From positions 3,577,501-3,641,500 of the forward strand of contig CANJKZ010000724.1 of the NCBI GenBank assembly GCA_947471745.1: DNA of 64,000 nucleotides, written 5' to 3'. Below, piece by piece: positions 32,401 through 44,060 of this stretch (position 1 is the stretch's first letter; each line of letters begins with the position of its first letter). This DNA is from Closterium sp. Naga37s-1 (Eukaryota > Streptophyta > Zygnematophyceae > Desmidiales > Closteriaceae). A program made the position numbers and the translations under genes. The notes beneath the pieces are model-generated. The model had not been told where the DNA came from. It searched no databases and saw only the letters and a program-made list of their open reading frames with translations.

Positions 32401-32837
32401 GGCTGCTGTGGGAACCATCTAAGGGTGTGCTGTTTGACAGCAGGGATGTGAAGTTTGTTGAGGGCATGATGTATGGGAGCTGGGAGAAACAGCCGGAGGC
32501 CAGGGTGTCCCAGCAGATGGAGCAGATCACCATGCAGCTGGACCTCACTCCTAGTGTGTGGGAGGGAGAGGAGGCAGCTGCAGAGGGTGGTGATGGAGAG
32601 AAGGTGCAGGAGGCACCTGCCGGTGAAAACAATGGTGTAGAGACTAGCGGTAGCACTAGTGGAGCTGCTGGATCCGAGGGAGGAGAGCAGCAGCAGGGGA
32701 AAACCAAGAAGCCGAAGGGTGTCGTTATGAAGGGATGGGAGACAGCCGTCTCCAGGCCAGGACGTACCCATATGGCAACTAAGAAGCTGACTGCATGATC
32801 AGGTGTAGCGGAGCAGCAGCTTGGGACCGAGGAGGCA
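32401..32837 (+). CDS. B1 linker between integrase and RT
   Basis: FDSRDVKFVEGMMYGSWEKQ, then a Glu/Gly/Ser/Thr-rich linker (WEGEEAAAEGGDGEKVQEA, TSGSTSGAAGSEGGEQQQGK) and VVMKGWETAVSRPGRTHMAT. It is an unstructured Pol spacer with no enzyme domain. A relative lies at 17400-17750. Confidence 0.75.
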
Positions 32838-34523
32838 TTGCTGATTCTACCGCATGGCTATGATCCGGATGAGGAGGATGAACCTGCCTACTGCTTTCTT
32901 GCCCCTGCACCAGAGGAACCAGCTAGTATGGAGGAGGCATTAGCTGGACCAGATAGGGAGAAGTGGCTGGTTTCCAGGGATGCTGAGTACCAGAGCCTGC
33001 TAGCAAATGAGACATGGGAGCTGGTGGTGCTGCCCGATAGGAAGAAAGCTGTACAGTGCAAGTGGGTGCTAAGGATCAAGACCGATGACAAGGGACAGGT
33101 CACCATCTACAAGAGTAGGCTGGTGGCTAAGGGGTTTATGCAGAAGGAGAAGCAGGACTTCAATGAGATCTTTGCTCCCACTGCCAAACCCCCTACCCTA
33201 CGTGTCTTGTTGGCAGATGCAACCGTTAGTGGAAAATTCATCATTCAGATGGATATATCAACGGCATTCCTCAATGGGATTTTAGAGGAGGATGTGTACA
33301 TGACGCAGCCGCCTGGGTATGAGGATGGTACGGGCAGGGTGTGCAAGCTGAAAAAGTCCATCTACGGCTTGAAGCAGGCGCCACGCTGCTGGTACCAAAA
33401 GTTGGCAGCTGATTTAGAGAAGATGGGATTCAGGACCAGCAGCTTTGATGAGAGCCTCTTTCTCAAGGGGGAGGGGGAGAAGCTGGTGCTCTTTCTGGTC
33501 TATGTGGACGACATTTTTCTCTTTAGCAGCAGCATGAAGGAGATCCAGATGGTGCAGCAGCAGCTGATGGAGAACTTCAAGTGCAAGAACCTTGGGGAGG
33601 TAAAGTACTACCTCGGGATGCATGTGGAGAGGGATCCAGATCACAGGTGGTTGAAGCTGCACCAAGAGAAGTTCATAAAGGAGTTGGGGAAGATGTATGG
33701 GATTCAGAATGAGCGCAAGGTTGCAACTCCCCTTCCAGCAGAATTCAAGCTTGTGAAAGCTGCAGAGGATGAAGGGGTTGAAGCCGAGGAGCAGCAGCAA
33801 TTTCAGTCCTTGGTGGGCAGCCTCTTGTATGCAGCAGTTCACACGAGGCCCGACATCTCTTTCTCGGTTGGGCAGCTGGCTAGGGTGGTGCAGAATCCAT
33901 CAGAGGAGCAGGTGGATGCAGCTGAGCGTGTGGTGAAGTATCTGAACTCTCACCCAAGCATTGGAGTTCAATACTCCGCATCTGCACAGGTGAAGCAGAA
34001 AGGGGTTGAGGTGCTGAAAGAGAAGGGGGAGAGGCTTGGAGAAGGCAAGCTCTTTCTCACTTGCTTTACCGATACTACGTGGGCCTCTGAGAAGGAGGAT
34101 TCCTCATCTGTGGGAGGATACATCTGTGTAGTTGGGGGAAGACCTGTTAGTTGGAGGTCAAAGAAGCAGACGGAGACGGCACTCTCTTCAGTTGAGTCAG
34201 GGTACATGGCAATGTTTCATGGGGTGAAGGAGGTGATTTGGCGGAGGAGGCTGTTAGAGGAGATTGGCCAGGAGCAAGGTTGCTATGCCGCTGTTCTGTG
34301 ATAGCAAGGGGGCTCTTGGGATGGCCAGGAACGCTGTCCTTCATAGGCTCAATAAGCACATGCGTATCAAGTGGCACTGGCTACGTAAGGAGGTGAAGAG
34401 GGGGACGGTGAATCCGATCTACATCAAGACTCATCAGCAGCCAGCAGACTTTCTCACCAAGAGGATTGCGGATGATCCTCATTGGCGTTGTATGCGCATG
34501 AGTGGAATGAGCATGAACTAGCA
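32838..34523 (+). CDS. B1 reverse transcriptase and RNase H
   Basis: RT: WELVVLPDRKKAVQCKWVLR, SRLVAKGFMQKEKQDFNEIF, IIQMDISTAFLNGILEEDVY (first catalytic Asp), KLKKSIYGLKQAPRCWYQKL, and the catalytic YVDD at 33501-33512 in LFLVYVDDIFLFSSS. Then VKYYLGMHVERD and HTRPDISFSVGQLARVV. RNase H: FTDTTWASEKEDSSSVGGYI, VSWRSKKQTETALSS, LFCDSKGALGMARNAVLHRL, then HQQPADFLTKRI. This is the most complete family B pol in the window. Confidence 0.88.
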
Positions 34524-34563
34524 TAGAATGATGGGGATGCAGCCAGCGGGCTGAGGGGGAGTG

Positions 34564-35667
34564 TGTTGGGTACAAATTCGCATTGCTCGACATCCTGCCG
34601 TCTGTTTGTATGAGTATGCGTGTGCGAATGCATTTAGGTGTGGATGGAATGTTCGTGTGTTTGTTTTATTTCGCAATTTTCGCTTGATGCATTTGCAGGT
34701 ACTCGCGCAATGTGCGCTTCGGCAAAACATTGTACGCGTTATGAACAGTGCAAGCAGAAAGGACGAGCTCGCAAAGGAACCCAAGATGGAAGCTTTGCGG
34801 TTCAGTAGAATTGATTGCGCATATTCAGTTCTATCCAACTCGAAATTGTACTGTTTTGTTTCGTTGACTATAGTGTAGCAGAGCAGGCACTATACGGGTA
34901 CAATTTAGGTGAAGATTGGATGTTTTTTGTCTGTATCCGCACGCTACAGGGCCAGGGGAAACCAGCGGAACCAGCATTTGGCTGGTTGGGCAAAGACAAA
35001 ACAGGTTCTGTTTTTTGGACCTGAACCTGGTTGTTGTTTTCCTAGGTTGGAAAAACAGAACCAGAGGTTGTTTACCAACCTACCACCTGCTGTTTTGTCC
35101 AGCCAGGTTGGTTCTGCTGCTTGGAATTATTTGGGATCATCCCTGGTTGTTCCCAGGTTTATTCCAAAGGTCCTTGCTAGCAAGAACTATTTATTCCTTC
35201 TCTGTTTGTACCTGAATATAGTCAACTTGATTCAAGCGAATTCCTACCTTCCTGGAATTTCGTTCTACACCGTACGACGGCGGAATGCTACCCGAGTTAA
35301 CGCTAGTACGCTAGCACTACGACGCTAGGCCAACGCTGTCCGAGCCATAACTTCGTAATGACAGAACTTTTCGCGAGGCAACTTGGTTCATTTTAAAGCT
35401 CTTGAAGCGAGCTTCGATATAGGAAATTCTCAGCTTAATCCGATCGACGGTCTGCATGATACGCTGCGCGATGTTCAAGGTGCTCTTGCTATTTTGGATA
35501 AGTCATTCTTAATTCCTCTCTCTACAAACTCGGACCCGAGGATAGGGGCTGGTCTTGTACCAGGCACCCAAGGACCCTTGGAGGCCCCGAGGAGAGGTTT
35601 TGAAGTTTGATTAAGTTTTAGTAGCTTCCCTTGGAGGACCCGAGTTTATTAGGCCCTTACACCAACA
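34564..35667 (+). repeat. B1 3-prime LTR
   Basis: About 1104 bp, TGTTGGGTACAAATTCGC to CCCTTACACCAACA, preceded by the polypurine tract CTGAGGGGGAGTG. From about 34710 to its end it is one end of arm 2 of the large inverted duplication, sharing the extra block near GGTTTTGAAGTTTG and TCCCTTGGAGGACC with 4645-5606. Confidence 0.9.
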
Positions 35668-36366
35668 CCCACAGCAGGGATCCCTTCCTCACAGCAGCCA
35701 GCCCCAAATGCACACACCAGATTGCACTCGCCCCCAACTTACTGCGGTAGGTCTTGGGGACGTGGACAACTGCCATGCAACCGAACACCCTCAGCATGTC
35801 CACTGGCAGCTTCCTCCCAAGCCACCTCTCCAACGGCACCCACGAGTCATCCCCAACCTTGGTGAGTACCCTGTTCCTAGCGATGGTAGCGTGCCGAACA
35901 GCATGGGGCCACATCAAGTTGCCCAGCCCAGATTCTATGAGCAGCGCCCTAGCTGTCTCCAGAATTGTCCGGTTCGCCCGTTCTGCTACACCGTTGGACT
36001 GTGGGGTGTAAGCCGTGGTCAGCTCCCTCTGGATGCCCTGCTTCTTGAGCCAGGCCGTCATCTCAGCTCCAAGGAACTCACCACCCCGATCTGTCCTAAT
36101 CCGCTTCACCACACACTCCGCTTGCTTCACCACGAATGACAGCCAACCTTCCCATATCGTAGAGGCGGCGTGGTCCTTCTGCTTCAGCGGATATGCCCAC
36201 ATAAGCCTGCTCCAATCATCCACTATGGTAAAAAAGTAACGCTCCCCCATGTGTTCCTGAACCGGCAGCGGCCCAACCAAGTCCAAGTGGACCAGCTCCA
36301 ACGGCTTCTTGCTCCTGCCAGCCACACTATAGAAGGGGAAACGAGTAAACTTTGAGAGCAAACAGA
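35668..36366 (-). pseudogene. Family B integrase core, minus
   Basis: Minus strand: LEICLLSKFTRFPFYSVAGR, ELVHLDLVGPLPVQEHMGER, FTIVDDWSRLMWAYPLKQKD, RTDRGGEFLGAEMTAWLKKQ, NGVAERANRTILETARALLI, DMLRVFGCMAVVHVPKTYRS. The D, D, E residues are present. It corresponds to 3946-4644 in arm 1 and is joined at 35667 end to end with the B1 3-prime LTR. No other domain is attached. Confidence 0.85.
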
Positions 36367-37230
36367 TTTCGAGGAACGAAATTCCAGGAAGAGAGGAATT
36401 TGCTTGAATCAAATTGACTATATTCAGGTACAAACAGAGAAGGAATAAATAGTTCTTGCTAGCAAGGACCTTGGGAATAAACCTGGGAACAACCAGGGAT
36501 GATCCCAAAAAAATCCAAGCAACAGAACCAACCTGGCTGGACAAAACAGCAGGTGGTCGTACCGTGTAGAACGAAATTCCAGGAAGGGAGGAATTTGCTT
36601 GAATCAAATTGACTATGTTCAAGTACAAACAGAGAAGGAATATATAGCTCTAGCTAGCAAGGACCTTGGGAATCAACCTGGGAACAACCAGGGATGATCC
36701 CAAATAATTCCAAGCAATAGAACCAACCTGGCTGGACAAAACAGCAGGTGGTAGGTTGGTAAACAACCTCTGGTTCTGTTTTTCCAACCTGGGAAAACAA
36801 CAACCAGGCTCAGGTCCTAAAAACAGAACCTGATTTGTCTTTGCCCAACCAGCCAAATGCTGGTTCCGCTGGTTTCCCCTGGCCCTGTAGCATGCAGATA
36901 CAGACAAACACCATCCAACCTCACCTAAATTGTACCCCTATAGTGTCTGCCCTGCTACACTATAGTCAACCAAACAAAACAGTACAATTTCGAGTTGGAT
37001 AGATCTGAATCTGCACAATCAATTCAATTGAACTTCAAAGCTTCCATCTTGGGTTCCTTTGCGAGCTTGTCCTTTCTGCTTGCACTATTCATAACGCATA
37101 ATGTTGTGCCGAAGCGTACATTGCGCGAGTACCTGCAAATGCATCAAGCAAACCGAAATGCATTCGCATACGCATACTCGTACAAACAGATGGCAGGATG
37201 TCGTGCAATGTAAATTTGCACCCAACAAAT
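36367..37230 (-). repeat. Family B LTR plus second partial LTR, minus
   Basis: Mirror of 3084-3945: a partial LTR next to a longer one that begins at the TGTTGGGTGCAAATTTACAT end (about 37230 on the minus strand). The same CCAGGTTGG repeats are present. Confidence 0.85.
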
Positions 37231-38371
37231 CTTCCCGTATCGTAAAGGCGGCATGGGCCTTTCGTTTCAGCGGATATGCCCACATGAGTCTGCTCCAATC
37301 CTAAACCGTTTTTCTAGTTCCTTCGCGCGCCGCCATCTTGGTGACGATTCTGGGGGGTCCATTCATCGGGTTTCTTATAGCACAAAAACCAGGGGTGCCC
37401 CTCCTTCTCACAATATCAGCAACTCCCTTTCATTTTGCCACCAGCACCCGACTTGCCCCCACGTCCAGATTTCGCACCTCGACCCCAACCGGTACCTCCT
37501 TGTTGCCCGTTGGAGGAATCGTCCTTCTTTGCACGGCGCCCAGCACCACCGAAGCCTCGTCCCCTGTCACGTCGGCGCCCAGCACCACCATAGCCGCTGC
37601 TGCCGTCGTCTCCACCCCTCAGTTGGCGGCGTCGGAAGTCCTCCTCCAGACTCTTTGTCCGCACCCACTTGAGTGTCCACGAGCTCTGGTTCTGCGGCAG
37701 GCTCAATCTGCTCTTGAATTGAAGCCACGATTCCGGCAGCAGCGAGAGCATCTTCAAGCACTTGGTCTGCTCCGGGTAGGTGATTCCCGCGGTCGCCAAC
37801 TTCGCGTAGAGGTCGCGCATCTTGTCCAAGACAGGTTGCACCGGCTCTCGCTCGCTCAAGCGCAACGCGGACAGCTCCTTCTTCAGCATCAACGTTGCGA
37901 CAACGGAGGTTGGGGCGTGCAGCTCCTTCAACACGGTTCACGCCTTCAAACCGTACTCAACCTCCGGCAACAGGTGCATCACGTGGTGACACTGGTTTAG
38001 CTCCAAACTCTGCGACATCAAATAGTAGCCAGCCGAGGAGCGCTCGTCCCAATCTTCCTGCAGCATGGGGTCACTTGGTCTAGGATCCTTCCCAATCATT
38101 AGTTTCAGCAAACCGATCTGACGGAAATACAATTGCATTTTCCATGCCCAATCATCATAGCCCTCACCATTGAACTTCTCGACGGTGAAGTTCTTCAGCA
38201 CCTCCTTGAGCAGCGAGCCCTGGTTTGTTCGCGCTGCCCTTGGCTCTGAAACACCAGAATCTTGGCTGCGGCTACGATCTTGGGCTGAAGATTCACCAGC
38301 TCCTGTCGAGGTGTTGCCCGCCATAGCTACCTATAACGAGGATAACTATAACGCAGCTCTGGTACTAGCTT
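37231..38371 (-). pseudogene. Family B Gag, minus, with integrase scrap at its end
   Basis: The start MAGNTSTGAGESSAQDRSRS is at 38324 on the minus strand, just after a reversed primer site. Then LLKEVLKNFTVEKFNGEGYD, LPEVEYGLKA, LRLSEREPVQPVLDKMRDLY, a Gly/Arg-rich stretch and the zinc-knuckle region to about 37330. A scrap of integrase (DWSRLMWAYPLKRKAHAAF type) follows at 37231-37310, as in arm 1. Broken, about three breaks. Confidence 0.85.
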
Positions 38372-38893
38372 GTTGGTGTGAGGACCTAATTAACTCAAGC
38401 TACTAGGACTTTATCAAACTTAATGTTGGTGTAAGGGCCTAATAAACTCAAGCTATTAAGACTTTATCAAACTTAAAACCTCTCCTCGGGGTCACCTCCA
38501 AGGGTCCTCGGGTGCCTGGTACAAGACCAGCCCCTATCCTCAGGTCCGAGTTTGTAGAGAGAGGGATCAAGAGGGGCTTAGTCAAAACAGCAAGAGTACC
38601 TTGAACGTCGCGCAGCGTATCGTGCAGACCGTCGATCGGATTAAGCTGAGAATTTCCTATTTCGAAGCTCGCTCCAAGAGCTTTAAAATGAACCAAGTTG
38701 CATCGCGAAAAGTTCTGCCATTACGAAGTTATGGCTCGGACAGCGTTTGCCTAGCGTTGGAGTGCTAGCGTACTAGCGTTGACTCAGGTAGCATTCCGCC
38801 GTCGCACCGCGCAAAAACGAAATTCCAGAAAGGAAGAAATTCGCTTGAATCAATTTCAATATATTCAGGTACAAACAGAGAACGAATAAATAG
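38372..38893 (-). repeat. Family B 5-prime LTR end, partly doubled, minus
   Basis: At 38372-38423 a short LTR end (GTTGGTGTGAGGACCTAATT) is followed at about 38424 by another LTR end (TGTTGGTGTAAGGGCC) which runs to about 38893 and stops against family C leader DNA. It belongs to the minus-strand gag at 37311-38324. Confidence 0.8.
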
Positions 38894-39628
38894 CTGCAGG
38901 GCTCGCCTCGGCTGCTGCTGCAGGTGGAGGCCGCGACGGAAGGAGGGGCAGGGCGGGGCCGCAACGAAGGGGCGGCACAGCCGCGGAGACCCGCACCAGC
39001 GGGTGAGCAGGCCGCGCAGGGCCGCGACGCGGAGGGGACGCGCGCGGCCGAGGAGGGCCGCGCCGAAGGTAGGGCGGGCCGCGACGGGGGGCGGGGCCGT
39101 GACAGGCGACGGGGCGGGGCCGGTGCGAGGCTGCGAAGGGGCCGCGAAGGGGCCGAGGCGGGGCCGCGAAGGGGGCCGCGGCGGGGCCGCGAAGGGGCCG
39201 CGCAGGGTCGCTACGGGGCCACGAAGGAGCCGCGAAGGGGGGGTCGCGAAGGGGCCGCTAAGGGGCCGTGAAGGGGGGCCGCTAAGGGGCCGCGAAGGGG
39301 CCGCTAAGGGGCCGCGTAGGGGCCGCTAAGGGGCCACAAAGGGGGGGGCGCGACGGGCCTTAGGAGCAGGGCAGGCCACTAAGGGGCCGCGAAAGGTAAG
39401 GGCAGGGCAGAGCGCGAAGCGCGCTTCGGGCAGGTGAGGAAAAAAAAAATTAAAGGTGGGCCCTTAGGAAGAAACGGTCCCACTAGGGAACCCGCTCTGA
39501 TACCATGTGAAGAAACACGAATGAAATGACTAGAAACAGTTGGGGACCAAAGGTAAACACTAGAAACCTATACCCCTTAGTGTCTACCCCACTATAGCCT
39601 ACAAAGGCTAAGTCATATATATCTGACA
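38894..39628 (-). mobile_element. Copia element C5, LTR and leader only, minus
   Basis: Minus strand: LTR 39628-39506 (TGTCAGATATATATGACTTA at the start), primer site GGTATCAGAGCGGG (about 39504-39491), then a leader of GC-rich tandem repeats (GGCCGCGAAGGGGCCGCTAA type) down to about 38900. Gag and everything after are missing. The 5-prime remains look like those of C1 and C3, but with a different repeat unit. Confidence 0.8.
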
Positions 39629-40235
39629 CTGATAAGCCACATCGACTTCGGGATACCAGTGTGAAGTCGCCTTCCTCACAGAGACCTCGACGACGTTCAC
39701 GTGCCTCTGCTCACCGAACAGGTTACCTGGTCGACCTGGTCGACCACCCAGTGCTCTGGTCGACACCTCCCTCATCGACCACAGTTCCTGACCAGGAATA
39801 CTCTGGTGGACGGAGGGGTCCGTCGACCAGCACTGTCAGCTGCTGTCGCCGAGCTCTCCTCGTCGACTGCCGCTCACATGTCCTTCGCAGGTCAACGGAC
39901 TGCTCCGTCGACCTCCCCGTCGAACTACTCCTCTTGGTCGACGGCCCGCCCGTCGACCAGCCCGATCAGCTGTAGCCGTCGAGCACCCCTAGTCGACGGC
40001 TCCAGACCCGTGACAGTCCCGTGAAGGTCGACGACCACCTCGTCGACCTGCCCCGCAGAGGAAGGCCGTCGAACTCCCTGGTCGACGGCAATACCGCAGC
40101 GACCCTTGCAGCTCGACAAAACCCGTCGAGCAGCTCCCTCACTGCGTACAGTCGGCTGCTTCTCCCGTACATCCGACCCGAACGTCGGCGCCGCCCAAGC
40201 GAAGGTGGGGCCAACACTTTATTCCCGTCAACACA
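39629..40235 (-). repeat. Family A type LTR fragment, minus, GTCGACC-rich
   Basis: Its right end in reverse reads TGTTGACGGGAATAAAG and then CTTCGCTTGGGCGGCGCCGA, matching the start of family A LTRs. At the left it has the GGTATCCCGAAGTCGATGTG stretch of the LTR's second half. The interior is packed with GTCGAC repeats. It resembles 6735-7450 more than A1. Confidence 0.65.
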
Positions 40236-40573
40236 GCCAACCACAGAGGTCGACGCCGACTTAGGCGAGCAAGATGACGGAGCTGTTCGACCCGCGGAGA
40301 CTGCTGCGAAGTTGCCGACAAATGAGAATCAGCAGACAAATTCGACCTGGGTGGTCGACGAAGAAGTTCGTCAACAAGTGGGGACGTTGAGGTGGGAAAG
40401 TCGGGGGATGGTGTTGACCAAGGTGGTCGACGAGCATGCGCAGCAGCTGGCGAGCTCCTCCCCGCCATTCTGACACTATCTTTTAAGCTCATCCCCGACG
40501 TGCTCAACGTTCCGGAAGTGCATGCGAACCTGCTCTCAGCAGGCCAGCTGAAGGAGAGCATTGTGAAGCTGAC
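40236..40573 (+). pseudogene. Family A-like internal scrap ending in protease tail
   Basis: Bases 40490-40573 translate to LIPDVLNVPEVHANLLSAGQ followed by LKESIVKL, matching the family A protease tail at about 13095-13190. The 250 bases before it are GC-rich with GTCGAC, are probably family A internal sequence and have no clear domain. It ends where family C leader starts. Confidence 0.6.
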
Positions 40574-41077
40574 CCTGACCTGCCACCCCACGTCGCGGCC
40601 CTTTACCTACCACCCCACGTCGCGGCCCCTTACCTGCAGCCGCCGTCGCGGCCCCTTCCCTGTAGCCGCTGTCGCGGCCCCCTGCCCTGCACCCGCCGCC
40701 AAGGGTGGCCTGCAGCAGCCGTCGCCCCTGCTGCCGCCGTTGCAGCCCTGCTGCCGACGTCGAGCCTGCAGCTGCCATTGCGACCACCGCCGTCGTCGCC
40801 GCTGAGGCCCCGCCGTCGTGCCTGCCCTGCTCGCCCCTGGTGAGCACCCACCCTAAGCGCGCCACCCGCGCCTGCTTGCCGGCCGCTCTGCCGAGCCACG
40901 CAGCTCCGCCGAGCCGCGCCGCCCAGCCGAGCCGCGCCGCTCCGCCGGGTCGCGCTGCCCAGCCGAGCCGCGCCGCACTGCCCTACTGAGCCGCGCTGCC
41001 CTAACCGCGCTGCTCCTGCTGCTGGTGCTATTTCTGTTGCTACTGCTGCTACTGCTGCCACTGCTGCTACTGCCATC
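40574..41077 (+). repeat. C2 leader: GC-rich tandem repeats
   Basis: Units such as CCACCCCACGTCGCGGCCC, then GAGCCGCGCCGC types, then CTGCTACTG triplet runs up to the gag ATG. This is the counterpart of 47832-48844 in C3 but shorter and with other units. No gene. Confidence 0.7.
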
Positions 41078-42880
41078 ATGGCTAGCCCTTCGGTTTTTAC
41101 CTTCGATGTTGAGGGACGTGCTGTTGATTTCAATGTCTGGGTAGATGATCTGCAGCTGTTTCTTCAGTGCGATAGCAAGGACGGAGTCTCGCTGTTTGAT
41201 CTCACGTCTGGCGCCTCTGCTGCACCTGCTGCCGATGCTGACAGTACCGTTCGCTCGCAGTGGACTACTCGTGACGCTGTTGCTCGCCTTGCTGTTTGTA
41301 GTCACTTGCCTTCTGTTGAGTGCGCACACTTTGGCCAGTACAAGACTGCTAAGTCTTTGTATGACGCTGTCGTCGCGCGCTACTCCTCCCCTGCCAATGC
41401 TACCCTCAGCCGCCTCATGCTACCGTACCTGTTCCCTGACCTGGCCGCCTTTGCCACAGTCGCTGACCTAATTACCCACCTCCGCACTAGTGACACCGGC
41501 TACCGCGCTGCCCTTCCCCCCGAGTTCTGCGCCAAGAACCCACCCCCCACGTACATCACCCTCTTCTACCTAGTCACCCGTTTCTCTGACTCCCTTTCCT
41601 CAGTTAGGGACCACTTTCTCTCCCTTTGCCCCACTACGCTCACTGTCGGCCTTCTAGAGGAGCGCCTCACTGCAGCTGAGAAGAGTATAGTTGCTGTAGG
41701 TGCTTCTCGCGGCGACCCCCGCGCCCTGTTCTTTGAGGGGTGTTCCCCCGTTCCCCTTCTGCCCTCTGTTGCTTCTGTTGCTGCTGCTGTTGACCTCCTT
41801 GGCACGGAGGAGGTCGATGCTGCGTCTGCTCCCAGTGGGAGGCACCGCAGCAGCAAGGGCAAGGGGGACAAGGGTGGTGGAGGGGATGGCGGGGGCGGCG
41901 GTAGTGGCAGTGGAGGAGGCAGAGGGGGTGGGGGTGGAGGCAAGGGTGGTGGCGGGAGTGGGGGCGTCGGTGGCGGCGGTGGAGGTGGTAGAGGCAGCGG
42001 CAGCGGTGGTCGAGGCAGCGGTGGCGGAGGCAGCGGTAGTGGCGGAGGCAGCGTTAGCGGCGGTGGAGGCGGCAGCAGTGGCGGTGGAGGTGGCGGAGGC
42101 GGTGGTGCTGGTCGGGGTGGAGCTGTGCAGCGTGGAGGCTTTGGCGGCAGCCAGCGCCAGCAGCAGCCGCGTTCCCGCGGGACCCCATCGCCTCAGCAGC
42201 TTCGTGAGTGGTACGCTGGGCGTGGGAGGTCTGGGGGTGCTGGTCCCTGCACGTACGTTCCTCGCACAGGCGGGCGCCGTGGGAAGACGTGCGGAGGGCC
42301 ACACACGTCGCAGCGATGTTTCGGTCGCTTGTCTGACGCCTGGCGCGTCCAGTTTCCTGACGCCGCTGAGCTCCCTAGCTGGGCTGATCTGCTTAGGCAG
42401 AATGTTGATATCTTTGCTCTTGACTATGATGCTATCCTTGCTGCCATGTATGCTGTGACTATTAGTGCTGAGGGTGATTGTTACCTGTGTGTGCCGCCCG
42501 ACCCAGGTATAGAGTCTACTGCTCCAGGTGCTGGTGAGGTTGCTGCTCTAGGTGCTAGTGAGTCTGTCGCTCCAGGTGCTGTGAATCTCCTCTCTCTGGT
42601 ACTGCGCCTGCTGAGGCCTTGCACACCTTCACACTTGACTCAGGTGCTTCTCGCTCTTTCTTTCGCGACAGCAACACACTCACGCCGCTCAGTCGACCAG
42701 TTTCAGTCTCCCTGGCGGACCCCTCTGGGGGTCCCGTCCTTGCGCACTCCTCCACTGTCCTGCCGTGTCCTGCTGTCCCGTCTGGCTCACTGTCAGGTCT
42801 CCACCTCCCCTCATTCTACACGAACTTGGTGAGTGGAGCTGCCCTCCAGGATGCGTTGGTAGACCAGTTCACTCCTTGAG
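41078..42880 (+). pseudogene. C2 Gag and protease
   Basis: Begins MASPSVFTFDVEGRAVDFNV with WVDDLQLFLQCDSKDGVSLF, RLAVCSHLPSVECAHFGQYK and YLFPDLAAFATVADLITHLR. A glycine/serine-rich run covers about 41875-42120. Then LREWYAGRGRSGGAGPCTYV and CGGPHTSQRCFGRLSDAW (widely spaced Cys/Cys/His/Cys), VDIFALDYDAILAAMYAVTI and the protease FTLDSGASRSFFRDSNTLTP near 42630-42690. Function as in other copia Gag: particle formation, with protease maturation. Broken. Confidence 0.82.
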
Positions 42881-44060
42881 GTCAGCGGGTGACCCACTGT
42901 ACGTGCTCCCAGACCGGTCGGCACCTAGCCACGTTTACCCGAGCTCCTGGCTCGAGTCTGTACGCACTGACTACTGTGTCCCCTCAGGTAGCTGCGTCTG
43001 CGTCTGCGTTTGCGTCAGGTCAGCTAGCGGCCCCCTGCTCGTGTCGCGCTCTGTCGCACCAGACTGTCCTCTGGCACCACCATCTTGGTCACCCCTCGGT
43101 GCAGCGCCTTCGTGGCATGCACCGCTGTATCCTTGTCTCTGGTCTTCCCAGGGTTCTCCCTCCCCTCCCTCCCTCGCCTGCTCCTCCCTGTCTTCCCTAT
43201 GTCAAGGGGCGGCAGCGTGCCGCTCCTCACTCCTCCTCGTTTCCCCCGACGACTGCTCCCCTACAGACCCTACACATGGACGTGTGGGGCCCAGCCCGCG
43301 TCCGTGGACAGGACCGCGAGCGGTACTTTTTGCTGGTTGTTGACGACTACTCGCGTTACACCACGGTCTTCCCTTGCGCACCAAGGGTGAGGTCCCTGAT
43401 GTTTTGATCCCGTGGATCCGCGCTACCCGTCTCCAGCTCCGCGAGCGGTTCGGGACGGACTTTCCCGTCCTGCGTCTGCACTCTGACAGAGGTGGTGAGT
43501 TTGCCTCTGACTTCCTGCGGGACTTTTGTCGTGGGAAGAACATTCGCCAGACGTTCACGCTCCCGGCCTCACCATAGCAGAATGGGATTGCTGAGCGCCG
43601 CATTGGATTAGTCATGGAGGTCGCTCGTACCTCCATGGTCCATGCGGCTGCCCCCCATTTTCTGTGGCCGTTTGCGGTCCATTACGCGGCGCATCAGCTC
43701 AACCTCTGGCCCCGTGTCTCCTTGGCGGAGACCTCGCCCACACTGCGTTGGACGGGGAAAGTTGGCGATGCATTAGTGTTTCGGGTCTGGGGTTCTCGTG
43801 CCTTTGTCCGCGATACCACCGCGGACAAGCTCTCCGCCCGGGCTATTCCTTGCGTCTTCCTTGGCTTTGTCCCTGACGCGCCTGGCTGGCAGTTTTACCA
43901 CCCCACCTCGCGCCGTGTCCTGCCCTCTCAGGACGTCACATTCGACGAGGCAGTTCCCTTTTACCGTCTCTTCCCCTACCGCACTGCGTCTCTCCCCCCC
44001 CCGCCACTCTTCCTTGCCCCAGGTCCTCCTCCGGTAGACCCCCTCCCCCCTCAGGGTCCT
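42881..44060 (+). pseudogene. C2 integrase
   Basis: Zinc region: LWHHHLGHPSVQRLRGMH with PCLPYVKGRQRAAPHSSS. Core: LHMDVWGPARVRGQDRERYF (first Asp), VVDDYSRYTTVFP, LRLHSDRGGEFASDF (second Asp), NGIAERRIGLVMEVARTSM (Glu), APHFLWPFAVHYAAHQLNLW, then CVFLGFVPDAPGWQFYHPTS. The core residues are present; the copy is broken. Confidence 0.82.

Larger units (their letters stand above)
28828..35667 (+). mobile_element. Copia element B1, best family B copy
   Basis: 6.84 kb: LTR (28828-29919), primer site TGGTATCAGAGC just after it (initiator methionine tRNA type), gag (from 29966), protease, integrase, RT, RNase H, polypurine tract (CTGAGGGGGAGTG) and LTR (34564-35667). The LTRs differ at many sites by eye and the second carries an extra block near its end, so this is an older copy or a recombinant. 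I find no target duplication: the left flank is family A integrase, the right flank is reversed family B integrase. It is broken, with about four breaks, but all domains are recognisable. Confidence 0.92.
34710..37476. repeat. Inverted duplication, arm 2
   Basis: Reverse counterpart of 2836-5606: most of the B1 3-prime LTR, minus integrase (35668-36366), partial LTR plus LTR (36367-37230, minus), a short integrase piece and the gag zinc-knuckle region up to 37476. Beyond 37476 family B gag continues here, whereas arm 1 switches to an LTR at 2836; so arm 2 keeps the longer context and arm 1 may be the derived copy. Confidence 0.8.
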
